The notes beneath the pieces were generated by a model. The model saw only the letters and a program-made list of their open reading frames with translations. It had not been told where the DNA came from and searched no databases. Shown piece after piece: positions 54,168-62,000 of a DNA stretch of 62,000 nt (its first letter is position 1; each line of letters begins with the position of its first letter). The stretch lies in NCBI GenBank assembly GCA_029062895.1, contig JAIDPF010000070.1, positions 1 through 62,000 on the forward strand. Direction: 5' to 3'. This stretch comes from Lachnospiraceae bacterium. Its GTDB lineage: Bacteria; Bacillota; Clostridia; Lachnospirales; Lachnospiraceae. The position numbers were made by a program, and so were the translations under genes.

Positions 54168-55391
54168 ATGAAATTATTTTTTCAGCTTACAGGTTTTGAA
54201 TTAAAAAAGATCTTATGTAGAAAGCGCAGCGTTATCACGCTTCTGGTGGTTATTCTTTTGGGAATCTTTAGCGTTTTTGGAACCATTGTGGGAAATTATT
54301 ACTTTTTGGATGAAAACGGTGAGGAAATAGCTGTTTCACGTTATGAGGAAGAAATGATTGACCGCAGGAATGGCGAGGCTCTTTCGGGACGTGTGGTCGA
54401 TGCAGACCTTATTATGGAGGCTGTGGATGCATACAGGCAGGTGCCGTTAGACAAAGTCTATTATGATATTACTCCGGAATATCAAAATGCGAGAAAATAT
54501 AGCGAAATATGCGAAATCGTCTGTTGGACAATGGATTTGAGTATAGACGAATTTCAACAGCTTACCCGTGAACAGGCAGAGCAGTTTGATCAAATACGAA
54601 GAGAAAATAAAGAGTATATGATTGAAAATTCGGATATCAATATGAGTGAAAATATGAAGGAATACTGGCGTGAGTGCATAGAAAAATCCCCGAAGACGCT
54701 GACTTATGAGTATAGCGGCGGATATTATCGGTATGTTGCCGTTATGTATACGACTGCATTTATGGCTGCAGCAGCGGTTGCGATCATGATATCCGGGATT
54801 TTTTCTGAGGAGTATGTGAGCGGCGCGGACAACCTGATCCTGTCGTCAAAGCATGGAAAAGGGCTTGTGATCGGCGCAAAGCTGCTTGCTGCGTTTGGAA
54901 TTGCTGAAGCCCTGATCATTTTCCTTATCGCGGTCAGTTATATTGAAACGATGGCTGTCTGGGGTACAAGTGGAGCGGACGCTTCCCTCATATTACTAGG
55001 GAATATTTTTGAGTATCCTATTACCATAGGACAGAGCGCACTGTTTTACTCTATATGTATGCTTGGGAGTATACTGTTATTTACTGCGCTTACAACATTT
55101 TTTTCGGCGGCATTTAAAACCCCGTTCAATACGATTGTGGTAATGGCGATTATTTTGATCGTACCTATGTTTATAGTCATACCGGACAGCGCACCTCTCT
55201 GGGTATTCCAGCTGGAACAGCTGATGCCCACGCATATGATGGCGTTCTGGGATGCAATGAGTGATCTTCAGTATGAAATATTTGGCGTCGTAATTCCGCC
55301 TTATGTTTTTCTTCCTGTATTTGCTATAATTGCTTCCTGCGTTTGTGTCTGCCTGTCGTACCGGATCTTTAAACGTCATCAGGTAGTGTAA
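54168..55391 (+). CDS. ABC transporter permease
   Basis: ABC-2-like permease: one transmembrane helix near the N-terminus, a large extracellular loop (~30-190), then five helices, ending RIFKRHQVV. 407 residues from the ATG at 54168, which follows AGAAAGGAATGGTT in the recurrent start layout; the ATGA at 54129 overlaps the ATPase stop and has GGAGAAG five bases upstream, so it is an equally usable start (420 residues). Substrate unknown. Confidence 0.88.
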   Translation: MKLFFQLTGFELKKILCRKRSVITLLVVILLGIFSVFGTIVGNYYFLDENGEEIAVSRYEEEMIDRRNGEALSGRVVDADLIMEAVDAYRQVPLDKVYYDITPEYQNARKYSEICEIVCWTMDLSIDEFQQLTREQAEQFDQIRRENKEYMIENSDINMSENMKEYWRECIEKSPKTLTYEYSGGYYRYVAVMYTTAFMAAAAVAIMISGIFSEEYVSGADNLILSSKHGKGLVIGAKLLAAFGIAEALIIFLIAVSYIETMAVWGTSGADASLILLGNIFEYPITIGQSALFYSICMLGSILLFTALTTFFSAAFKTPFNTIVVMAIILIVPMFIVIPDSAPLWVFQLEQLMPTHMMAFWDAMSDLQYEIFGVVIPPYVFLPVFAIIASCVCVCLSYRIFKRHQVV

Positions 55392-55458
55392 AGGGAACGC
55401 TAAAGCGTTCCCTTTAATAAAGACCTCCATAAGCTGTGTTCTTATGGAGGTCTTTTAT
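55390..55458. terminator. Tandem terminators between the ABC operon and the pfl operon
   Basis: AAAGGGAACGC/GCGTTCCCTTT (55390-55415) and AAGACCTCCATAAG/CTTATGGAGGTCTT (55420-55454) are two perfect stems; the second has TTTT on the plus strand. They separate two convergent operons. Confidence 0.9.
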
Positions 55459-55504
55459 AGTGTTTTTAAAATTTTAATCCGTTTCTTATTAGAGAGATCT
55501 TTTA

Positions 55505-55750
55505 TTAGATTGCTTCATGGAATGTACGGGAGATAACATCTGCCTGCTGCTCCGGTGTTAACTTAATGAAGTTAACAGCGTATCCGGATACACGGATTGT
55601 CAGCTGGGGATAATTCTCAGGATGCTTCTGAGCATCTAAAAGAGTATCTCTATTTAATACGTTAACATTCAAATGATGACCGCCCTTTGTAGCGTATCCA
55701 TCTAATAATGATACCAGGTTGTTTACCTGTGTTGCACTTGCTTCTGCCAT
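55505..55750 (-). CDS. Stand-alone glycyl-radical domain (PFL C-terminus, GrcA-like)
   Basis: 81 residues that match the last part of conventional Pfl[42 protein letters not shown] and [11 protein letters not shown]. The radical glycine is Gly56 in RVSGYAV. AGGAGG is nine bases before the ATG, so it is a separately translated subunit. In E. coli the related YfiD/GrcA repairs oxygen-cut PFL; here the main PflB lacks this domain entirely, so this protein should be the obligatory radical carrier. Confidence 0.93.
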   Translation of the reverse strand: MAEASATQVNNLVSLLDGYATKGGHHLNVNVLNRDTLLDAQKHPENYPQLTIRVSGYAVNFIKLTPEQQADVISRTFHEAI

Positions 55751-55773
55751 GATAATAATCCTCCTTATATAAA

Positions 55774-55989
55774 TTATTGATAATCATCTAATCCTTGGTG
55801 AAGTGTGGGAACACTGCATGCCAGTGGTGTCCTGGAACAGTCAGTGCAGCCCATAGTCTGAACATCTTTTTTAGCGTCTGCATTCTCGTCAACATCTACA
55901 TTTACATGACCGACACCTTTAGAAAACCCATTGTCTAACTGTGCAACCATATCCTGTATCAGTTCTTCTTCGCTTTTTGTTGTGCCCAT
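55774..55989 (-). CDS. Small protein with a half radical-domain and three cysteines
   Basis: 71 residues. Residues 10-33 ([20 protein letters not shown], then NVDV) align with the [17 protein letters not shown] part of the 81-residue protein, so it is a truncated paralogue. The radical-glycine half is replaced by a tail with CTDC (Cys48, Cys51) and Cys58. No RVSGY motif. GTGAGG is eight bases before the ATG. It sits between pflB and the radical-domain gene. Possible roles: occupying the radical-domain site on PflB as an inhibitor or protector, or carrying metal or a thiol; all are inference. Confidence 0.8.
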   Translation of the reverse strand: MGTTKSEEELIQDMVAQLDNGFSKGVGHVNVDVDENADAKKDVQTMGCTDCSRTPLACSVPTLHQGLDDYQ

Positions 55990-56023
55990 ACTTAGAACCT
56001 CACTTTTTAGTTTTATATAGATA

Positions 56024-56058
56024 TCTGCGCTTTGCGCTTAGACAAAGCGCAGAGTATC
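56024..56058 (-). promoter_or_regulatory. Hairpin between pflB and the small radical-domain genes
   Basis: TCTGCGCTTTG pairs perfectly with CAAAGCGCAGA around an 8-base loop, flanked by ATATC/GTATC. No T run follows, so it is more likely an RNA processing or stability element than a terminator. Confidence 0.6.
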
Positions 56059-56096
56059 AAAACCTTCAGTCAAAACTTACAGTTTAACTTATTATT

Positions 56097-58151
56097 TTAC
56101 TTCTTGCTCAGGTCGATATCGATATCACCTGCAAATACCTGATCTTCCTTACCAAGAGCGCCCGGAATGATAGAGAAGGTATTGGAGATACCATCCTGTG
56201 CATCCTTAAACGGAAGCTTGGATACAGAAGCCAGAGAAGCTACCGCACCATGAGTGTCACGACCGTGCATCGGGTTAGCGCCCGGAGCAAACGGCTGTCC
56301 CTTCTTACGTCCATCAGGTGTGTTACCTGTTGCCTTACCGTAAGTTACGTTAGAAGTGATGGTAAGGATGGAAGTTGTAGGAATACCATTTCTGTAGGTG
56401 TGATGTCTTCTGATCGCCGTCATGAACTTATGAACGATGTCCTGAGCAATCAAGTCAACGCGGTCATCATCATTACCATATTTCGGGAACTCACCGGTGG
56501 TCTCGAAGTCAACGATTACGCCGTCCTCGTCCCTGATCGGTTTAACTGTTGCATATTTGATTGCAGATAAGGAGTCAGCTACGATGGAAAGACCTGCAAC
56601 ACCTGTTGCGAAGTAACGCTTAACATCTCTGTCATGAAGTGCCATCTCAGCTCTCTCATAGCAGTATTTATCATGCATATAGTGGATGATATTTAAGGTG
56701 TTAACATATACGTCTGCCTGCCACTCCATCATATCCATGAATTTTGCATATACATCATCATAATCAAGTACGTCACCGCTTACAGGACGATATTTAGGAC
56801 CAACCTGTTTCTTGGTAACTTCATCAACACCGCCGTTCAAAGCGTACAGCAGACATTTAGCCAGGTTAGCACGAGCGCCAAAGAACTGCATTTCCTTACC
56901 AACAACCATGGAAGATACGCAACATGCAATTGCATAATCATCGCCGTGGGTTACTCTCATCAGGTCATCGTTCTCATACTGGATGGAAGAAGTCTTGATG
57001 GACATCTTAGCACAGAACTCTTTCCAAGGCTGAGGAAGTCTGGTTGACCAGAGAACCGTTAAGTTAGGCTCAGGTGAAGCGCCTAAGTTATTCAATGTGT
57101 TCAGGTAACGGAAGGAAGTCTTTGTTACAAGAGAACGTCCGTCAACGCCTACACCACCAAGGGATTCTGTAACCCATACAGGATCGCCGGCAAAAATCTG
57201 ATTGTATTCCGGTGTACGTGCAAATTTGATCAGACGAAGCTTCATAATAAAGTGATCAACAAACTCCTGAATCTCTTCCTCTGTAAACGTACCGTTCTTA
57301 AGATCTCTCTCAGCGTAGCAGTCGATAAAGGTAGAAGTACGTCCAAGTGACATAGCAGCACCGTTCTGCTCTTTAACGGAAGAAAGGTATCCGAAATATG
57401 TTGCCTGAATAGCTTCCTGTACGTTAGTAGCAGGTTTGGAAATATCGCATCCGTAAGAAGCAGCCATTTCCTTCATCATCTTTAATGCTACCATCTGCTC
57501 GGAAAGTTCCTCACGAAGACGGATCACATCATCAGTCATAACGCGTCCTGTGGAATCTTTCTGTGCCTGTTTGTCTTCGATCAGGTAATCAATACCATAC
57601 AAAGCAACTCGTCTGTAGTCGCCGATGATACGACCACGTCCATATGCATCAGGAAGACCTGTAATGATATGGGAGGAACGGCATGCTCTCATTTCTGCGT
57701 TGTATGCGTCGAAACATCCTGCATTGTGTGTTTTTCTATGTGTGGAGAAGAACTCACTGATCTCAGGATCTACGGTATAACCATTATCTGCACAAGCTTT
57801 CTCTGCCATTCTGATACCGCCGTAAGGCTGTAAAGAACGCTTAAATGGCTTGTCTGTCTGGAAACCTACGATCTTTTCCTTGCTCTTATCAAGATATCCG
57901 GGAGCATGGGATGTGATGGTAGAAACTACCTTGGTATCCATATCCAATACGCCGCCTGCTTCACGCTCCTGCTTTGCAAGATCCATAACCTGTGCCCATA
58001 AGTCTTTGGTTGCCTGTGTGGGTCCGCTTAAGAAGGAATCGTCTCCGTCGTACGGAGTGTAGTTTTTCTGGATGAAGTCGCGTACATTGACTTCAGTCTG
58101 CCATTTTCCGGCTGCAAAGCCTTCCCATTCGGGTCTCATTTCTGTGCTCAT
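56097..58151 (-). CDS. pflB: Pyruvate formate-lyase catalytic subunit, lacking the radical domain
   Basis: It converts pyruvate and CoA to acetyl-CoA and formate. The sequence follows PflB throughout: [15 protein letters not shown] with the catalytic Cys410-Cys411, [39 protein letters not shown], and the pocket around [18 protein letters not shown]. It stops after [15 protein letters not shown] plus a short Asp-rich end, where other PflB proteins continue for ~75 residues into the glycyl-radical domain. There is no frameshift; the missing domain is a separate gene downstream. AGGAGG precedes the ATG. Confidence 0.95.
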   Translation of the reverse strand: MSTEMRPEWEGFAAGKWQTEVNVRDFIQKNYTPYDGDDSFLSGPTQATKDLWAQVMDLAKQEREAGGVLDMDTKVVSTITSHAPGYLDKSKEKIVGFQTDKPFKRSLQPYGGIRMAEKACADNGYTVDPEISEFFSTHRKTHNAGCFDAYNAEMRACRSSHIITGLPDAYGRGRIIGDYRRVALYGIDYLIEDKQAQKDSTGRVMTDDVIRLREELSEQMVALKMMKEMAASYGCDISKPATNVQEAIQATYFGYLSSVKEQNGAAMSLGRTSTFIDCYAERDLKNGTFTEEEIQEFVDHFIMKLRLIKFARTPEYNQIFAGDPVWVTESLGGVGVDGRSLVTKTSFRYLNTLNNLGASPEPNLTVLWSTRLPQPWKEFCAKMSIKTSSIQYENDDLMRVTHGDDYAIACCVSSMVVGKEMQFFGARANLAKCLLYALNGGVDEVTKKQVGPKYRPVSGDVLDYDDVYAKFMDMMEWQADVYVNTLNIIHYMHDKYCYERAEMALHDRDVKRYFATGVAGLSIVADSLSAIKYATVKPIRDEDGVIVDFETTGEFPKYGNDDDRVDLIAQDIVHKFMTAIRRHHTYRNGIPTTSILTITSNVTYGKATGNTPDGRKKGQPFAPGANPMHGRDTHGAVASLASVSKLPFKDAQDGISNTFSIIPGALGKEDQVFAGDIDIDLSKK

Positions 58152-58176
58152 TAAAATGCCTCCTATTTATATATTT

Positions 58177-58222
58177 TTTACCCGATCCGTTCGGGTTTAA
58201 CGGTTTTTCCACCGTTGATCGC
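58177..58222 (-). other. Two hairpins in the pflB leader
   Basis: ACCCGAT-type stem CCCGAACGGATCGGG and AACGGT/ACCGTT around TTTTCC-type loop, lying between the promoter and the pflB ribosome site. Confidence 0.5.
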
Positions 58223-58231
58223 TATGGTTTC

Positions 58232-58261
58232 ATTATAGCGAGAAATCGGGTAGATAGTCAA
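58232..58261 (-). promoter_or_regulatory. pfl operon promoter
   Basis: On the minus strand, -35 TTGACT (58256-58261), 18 bp spacer and perfect -10 TATAAT (58232-58237); leader ~75 bases. Confidence 0.8.
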
Positions 58262-58390
58262 TAATCCCTTTGCATTTTTTTGTATACAATTTGTTAAATT
58301 TTTGCGAACAACTTAAAAAATAGTATGCTGGAAAATTAAGGCACAAGATATAGTAGCGACATAATGAAAAGTCATCAGATAAAGTAAAAA

Positions 58391-59743
58391 TTAAAAGTAA
58401 TCATACTTTTTCCGCTTTGTGATCAGAAAAACAAAAGAGAGAAAAAATGCAAAAATTTCCGCTGTTACCTCAGCCCACCAGATACCGTCCAAATGAAAGA
58501 GCAGAGGAAGAAACCATACGGCGGAAAGCTTGAAAATAAAAGTTCTTAAAAAGGAAATCGCTGCCGAAATACCGCCATTGTTCAGCGCAGTAAAAAAAGA
58601 GGAAGCAAATATATTGAATCCTACAATAATAAAGGAAAGGGAGGCGATCCGCAGTGCACGCACAGTCATGGTAAGAAGACCCGGATCATATCCTACAAAG
58701 ATCAGGGAAAGCGGCCTTGCAAGCAGTTCTGCAATCAGAAGCATTCCGAAACCGGTGGTGCCCATTAAAAAGATGCTTTTACGCAGCAGGTTCTTCAGTT
58801 CCAAATGATTGCCCGCGCCATAGTGGTAGCCGATGATCGGCGCGCTTCCGATAGAATAGCCGATAAAGATCGCTATATAAAAGAACTGGATATACATCAG
58901 CACGCCATAAGAGGCAACGCCGTCTTGACCGGCATATTTCAAAAGCTGAAAGTTATAAAGCATTCCTATAATAGAGGCGGTTACGTTGGATACCATTTCA
59001 GAAGATCCATTGGCACAGGCTTTTAGGATGGGAGCAATTTCCGGCTTTGTCCTTTTCAGGGATAGCAGACTGCCGTTTGGATGCAGGAAGTAAATCAGCG
59101 GAAGGACACCGCCAACGCACTGGCTGAGTCCCGTGGCAATCGCCGCGCCTGTGACTCCCCAATTTAAGAAAGCAACAAACAGGGCATCTAAAAGCATATT
59201 TGTAATGCCTGCCGCCACCGTAGCAGCAAGTCCGAGATTCGGCTTTCCAGCCGTGATCAGAAAACTTTGGAAAGCATTTTGCAGCATAAATGAAGTACAG
59301 AATATCATGGTGATGCTGCCGTAGATGACACAGTCCGGAAGAATGATTTCATCAGCGCCCAAAAAGACCGCTACCGGAGAAATTACGATAACACCAATCA
59401 AGGAAATAAGGATTCCGACCACTACGGTAGTCTGGATGATCATGGAAAAGTAACGGTTCGCTTTTTCCGGCTGTTGTTCGCCCAATGTTTTTGCCACTAA
59501 AGCGCTGCCGCCGGTTCCAAGCATAAAGCCTACACCGCCGAAGATCATGATAAATGGCATGATCAGGTTAATTGCCGTAAAGGCATGCTTGCCGACACAG
59601 TTGGAGACAAATAAACCATCTACAACACCATAGATGGAGGTAAATACCATCATGATAATGGATGGAAATACAAATCTTAAAAGCTTTTTATATGTGAAAT
59701 GATCAGATAGGCTGATACTGATCACGCGTTTTTTCGAAAGCAA
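58391..59743 (-). CDS. MATE family efflux transporter
   Basis: Twelve transmembrane helices and MATE landmarks (FPSIIMMVFTSIYGVVDGLFVSN, LGTGGSALVAKTLGEQQPEKA, FQSFLITAGKPNLGL). 450 residues. It starts with TTG at 59743, seven bases after GGAGGG. Exporters of this family use a proton or sodium gradient. Substrate unknown. It has its own promoter and faces away from the DUF1858 gene. Confidence 0.95.
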   Translation of the reverse strand: MLSKKRVISISLSDHFTYKKLLRFVFPSIIMMVFTSIYGVVDGLFVSNCVGKHAFTAINLIMPFIMIFGGVGFMLGTGGSALVAKTLGEQQPEKANRYFSMIIQTTVVVGILISLIGVIVISPVAVFLGADEIILPDCVIYGSITMIFCTSFMLQNAFQSFLITAGKPNLGLAATVAAGITNMLLDALFVAFLNWGVTGAAIATGLSQCVGGVLPLIYFLHPNGSLLSLKRTKPEIAPILKACANGSSEMVSNVTASIIGMLYNFQLLKYAGQDGVASYGVLMYIQFFYIAIFIGYSIGSAPIIGYHYGAGNHLELKNLLRKSIFLMGTTGFGMLLIAELLARPLSLIFVGYDPGLLTMTVRALRIASLSFIIVGFNIFASSFFTALNNGGISAAISFLRTFIFKLSAVWFLPLLFHLDGIWWAEVTAEIFAFFLSFVFLITKRKKYDYF

Positions 59744-59782
59744 TTATATTCCCTCCTAGTTGTCGTAAGCTGACAGTACGCT

Positions 59783-59811
59783 AGTATAATGGAGTTCTAT
59801 AACAATGTCAA
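59783..59811 (-). promoter_or_regulatory. MATE gene promoter
   Basis: On the minus strand, perfect -35 TTGACA (59806-59811), 17 bp spacer, -10 TATACT (59783-59788). Confidence 0.85.
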
Positions 59812-59820
59812 TAAGTCCGG

Positions 59821-59849
59821 TTGCCTGTTTTTTAAGATGGTGTTATAAT
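59821..59849 (+). promoter_or_regulatory. DUF1858 gene promoter
   Basis: -35 TTGCCT (59821-59826), 17 bp spacer, perfect -10 TATAAT (59844-59849), divergent from the MATE promoter. Confidence 0.75.
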
Positions 59850-59932
59850 ATCCACATAAGCAATATAGAATAAAATAGTAGTCCTTGGAAAAGATATGTA
59901 ATGTAATCAGAGGAATGAAGGAGGTTTGATTC

Positions 59933-60121
59933 ATGGCAGCAATTACGAAAGACACTACGATTGGTCAGGCATTGATGGAGAATCCGGATATTGCACCTGT
60001 TCTTTTGGAGGCAGGGATGCATTGTCTCGGATGTCCTTCCGCACAGGGCGAGACATTGGAAGAGGCGGCAATGGTACATGGATTTGATGTGAATGATCTT
60101 CTTGCCAAGATTAATGCCTAA
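59933..60121 (+). CDS. DUF1858 domain protein
   Basis: 62 residues: [47 protein letters not shown]. This is the complete small domain that also heads ScdA/RIC-type iron-sulfur repair proteins; the CLGC pair is the likely ligand or redox site. AAGGAGG precedes the ATG. A redox or Fe-S role is inferred. Confidence 0.92.
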   Translation: MAAITKDTTIGQALMENPDIAPVLLEAGMHCLGCPSAQGETLEEAAMVHGFDVNDLLAKINA

Positions 60122-60216
60122 TAATAAAGTGTATTGAAAAGAAGGGCGGTAAGGATTTACGAGAAAAAGGCTGATGCGTTGCATTGGTCTTTTATTGCAA
60201 AAAGGGGGTTGGGGAT

Positions 60217-61725
60217 ATGTTAAAGAGTTGGGAGAAACCGGAAAGACCGTCAGATGAGGAGATTGAGGAACGTCTTTCCAAAGCAAGGGAAGGATTGGCG
60301 ACAAAGCAGACTGCTATGAAAGAGCAAAAGCTTCCTGTGTTGGTCGTGCTGGATGGATGGGGTACAGCAGGAAAGGGAAGCGTGCTTGGCAGGATCATCC
60401 GTAATATTGATCCAAGATTTTTTCAAGTAGAGACAATGGATCGTAAGACAGAAGATGAGAAAAGGAAACCGTTTTTATATCGGTACTTTATTCGGATTCC
60501 GGAGGCGGGAAAATATAAATTTCTTGATGGAAGCTGGATGGATGAAGCGGTTGGAGAATATATTCACGGAAGACAAAAAAAATCGGAATATAAGAAATGT
60601 GTGGAAAGTATCTGTTGTTTTGAACGCCAGCTTACGGATCAGGGATATCTTGTGTTGAAGTTTTTCTTTCATATCGGAAGAAAGGAACAGAAAAAAAGAA
60701 TTGATGAATTGCTGTCTGATAAAAATACAGGATGGCGTGTCAGCGGAGATGATCTTTGGCAAAACAAAAATTATGCAAAATATAAAGAAGTCTATGATGA
60801 ATATATGACGGCGACGAACCTGCCCGCAGCGCCCTGGCATCTGATTGACGCGAAGCATAAGAAGTGGGCGGAGTTACAGGTATTGGAAATCTTGTTAGAA
60901 GGGATCGATCATGCATTGGCAGAGAAATCAGCAGACAATGCGGACAAAGTGCATAGGGCGTCAGAAATGGACACAGATGATATGGCGGATATGAAATTGG
61001 CAAAGATATTGCCGATTCCTAAGCTGTCTGAGATCCCGTTGGATAAATCTTTATCAGAGGAAGAATATCATAAAGAGCTGGATGAATGCCAGAGAAGATT
61101 AAAAGAATTACATAACATATTATATAGAAAGAAGATACCTGTTATCATCGCATACGAAGGCTGGGATGCGGCGGGAAAAGGCGGCAATATCAAGCGTATT
61201 ACAGGTGCACTCGATCCGAGAGGATTTGAAGTACATCCGATTGCGAGTCCGGAACCCCATGAAAAAGCAAGACATTATTTGTGGCGTTTCTGGAATAGAC
61301 TGCCTAGGACGGGGCATATTGCAATCTTTGATCGGACATGGTATGGACGCGTCATGGTTGAACGGCTGGAGGGATTCTGCAGTGAGAGCGATTGGAAATC
61401 TGCGTATCGAGAAATTAATGAATTCGAAAAAGAGTTGAGTGACTGGGGTGCCATCGTGATCAAGTTTTGGGTACAGATAGATAAGGATGTACAGCTGCAG
61501 AGGTTTACCGATAGACAGAATACACCGGGAAAACAGTGGAAGATCACAGAAGAAGATTGGCGTAATAGGGAAAAGTGGGATCAGTATGAGACGGCAGTTG
61601 ATGAGATGCTGCAAAAGACCAATACCGCTTATGCGCCATGGGTGGTACTGGAGTCTAATGACAAAAAGTACGCAAGGATTAAAGCGTTAAAAACCGTGAT
61701 CGAAGCTATCAAAAAAAGAATCTAA
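60217..61725 (+). CDS. Polyphosphate:AMP phosphotransferase, tandem PPK2 domains
   Basis: 502 residues with two PPK2 kinase domains. The first has Walker A VLDGWGTAGKGSVLGRI but a changed Walker B region (FLDGSWMDEAV); the second has YEGWDAAGKGGNIKRI, lid-type EKARHYLWRFW and DRTWYGRV. This is the class II two-domain layout, which phosphorylates AMP (or related nucleotides) from polyphosphate, with the N-terminal half usually inactive. The start at 60217 follows AAAGGGGGTTGGGGAT. Confidence 0.9.
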   Translation: MLKSWEKPERPSDEEIEERLSKAREGLATKQTAMKEQKLPVLVVLDGWGTAGKGSVLGRIIRNIDPRFFQVETMDRKTEDEKRKPFLYRYFIRIPEAGKYKFLDGSWMDEAVGEYIHGRQKKSEYKKCVESICCFERQLTDQGYLVLKFFFHIGRKEQKKRIDELLSDKNTGWRVSGDDLWQNKNYAKYKEVYDEYMTATNLPAAPWHLIDAKHKKWAELQVLEILLEGIDHALAEKSADNADKVHRASEMDTDDMADMKLAKILPIPKLSEIPLDKSLSEEEYHKELDECQRRLKELHNILYRKKIPVIIAYEGWDAAGKGGNIKRITGALDPRGFEVHPIASPEPHEKARHYLWRFWNRLPRTGHIAIFDRTWYGRVMVERLEGFCSESDWKSAYREINEFEKELSDWGAIVIKFWVQIDKDVQLQRFTDRQNTPGKQWKITEEDWRNREKWDQYETAVDEMLQKTNTAYAPWVVLESNDKKYARIKALKTVIEAIKKRI

Positions 61726-61751
61726 AAGGAATTACTGGAAATAAAAATGAA

Positions 61752-61785
61752 AAGAAGCTGTGTCATATCAACGCAGCTTCTTTTT
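61752..61785 (+). terminator. Terminator after the PPK2 gene
   Basis: AAGAAGCTG and CAGCTTCTT form a perfect stem followed by TTT. Confidence 0.85.
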
Positions 61786-61808
61786 GTAATAAAGTTTTCT
61801 GATTAATA

Positions 61809-62000
61809 TTACTTTTTGCTTTTTGATGCAACAGTTTTCTTTGCTGTAGTCTTTTTAGCGGTCGGCTTTGCAGCAGTTTTCTTCTCTGCAGTCTTAGCAG
61901 CCGGTTTTGCAGCAGCTTTCTTCTCTACCTTAGTAGCAACAGTATTTTACGCAGTATTCTTCTAAGCAGTAGTATATCTGTATATTAAACAAATGTGACT
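61809..62000 (-). pseudogene. Broken histone H1-like Lys/Ala/Pro-rich remnant
   Basis: Read on the minus strand, the frame ending at 61809 encodes a lysine/alanine/proline tail (KKAAAKPAAKTAEKK, then AKPTAKKTTAKKTVASKSKK) typical of bacterial H1-like proteins. Upstream it is cut by in-frame TAA (61947-61949) and TAG (61962-61964), and no start codon lies between them and the tail. Text around the stops (TTA-stop-KNTA-stop-NTVATK) still looks like the same repeat, as if AAA/AAG codons had mutated. The window edge may hide the 5' end. Confidence 0.5.

Noticed and set aside
55990-56096. Frameshift or programmed recoding joining pflB to the radical domain.
   Set aside because: The gap holds no in-frame continuation in any frame, and the downstream genes have their own ribosome sites.
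58290-58316. Rex-like operator upstream of pflB (TTGTT ... AACAA).
   Set aside because: The half-sites are spaced 21 bp overall instead of the 18 bp of clostridial Rex boxes, and the inner bases do not match.

Overview
The window looks like a chromosomal segment of a Gram-positive, low-to-mid GC obligate anaerobe of the Clostridia, most likely a Lachnospiraceae member (genus not resolved). The reasons are the AGGAGG-type ribosome sites, the hrcA-grpE-dnaK-dnaJ order with a CIRCE operator, the rpsF-ssb-rpsR / gdpP-rplI-dnaB block, small clostridial families (TSCPD, DUF1858, DUF951, DUF6465), a pyruvate formate-lyase fermentation system, and the absence of respiratory genes. No rRNA, tRNA, CRISPR array, prophage or intact transposase was seen.

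Layout. 1-3.1 kb: end of a CHAP-domain cell-wall hydrolase and an RsiV-like (DUF3298) lipoprotein. 3.1-8.9 kb (minus): a surface operon of phosphodiester glycosidase, membrane-anchored protein, CotH kinase lipoprotein and DUF4353 lipoprotein. 9.1-14.0 kb: c-di-GMP operon with a degenerate EAL protein, an intact EAL protein and a flavodoxin/SCP2 fusion. 14.2-28.9 kb: housekeeping and envelope genes (HIT, murG, TSCPD, TetR/DegV, pgi, 2-hydroxyacid dehydrogenase, cardiolipin synthase, aminotransferase, patatin, uppP, a Lys/Ala/Pro-rich DUF6465 protein, acyltransferase). 29.1-34.4 kb: heat-shock operon. 34.6-36.7 kb: second copy of the glycosidase plus anchored-protein pair. 36.9-41.8 kb: XRE-methyltransferase fusion, recU, sirtuin, DUF951, HD and DUF362 proteins. 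41.8-47.1 kb: ribosome/replication block with gdpP. 47.3-49.1 kb: MerR regulator, then ferredoxin and pflA. 49.5-55.4 kb: ABC exporter and an ECF sigma/ABC operon. 55.5-58.3 kb: a split pyruvate formate-lyase. 58.4-61.8 kb: MATE transporter, DUF1858, PPK2. The right edge holds a broken histone-H1-like remnant.

How it fits together. The most striking system is the fermentative formate module. The 684-residue PflB carries the Cys-Cys active site but lacks its glycyl-radical domain. That domain is a separate 81-residue protein two genes downstream, and between them lies a 71-residue protein that resembles the front half of the radical domain but has a three-cysteine tail and no radical glycine. 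The activase (pflA) and a small 2x[4Fe-4S] ferredoxin form a pair 7 kb away. A second theme is cell-surface and signalling control: two glycosidase modules, CotH, c-di-GMP (EAL pair) and c-di-AMP (GdpP).

The intergenic DNA is unusually structured. There are five copies of a MITE-like element with AATTGCGAAA ends, two ~75 bp hairpin leaders ending at start codons, nested palindromes, and a recurrent translation-start layout.
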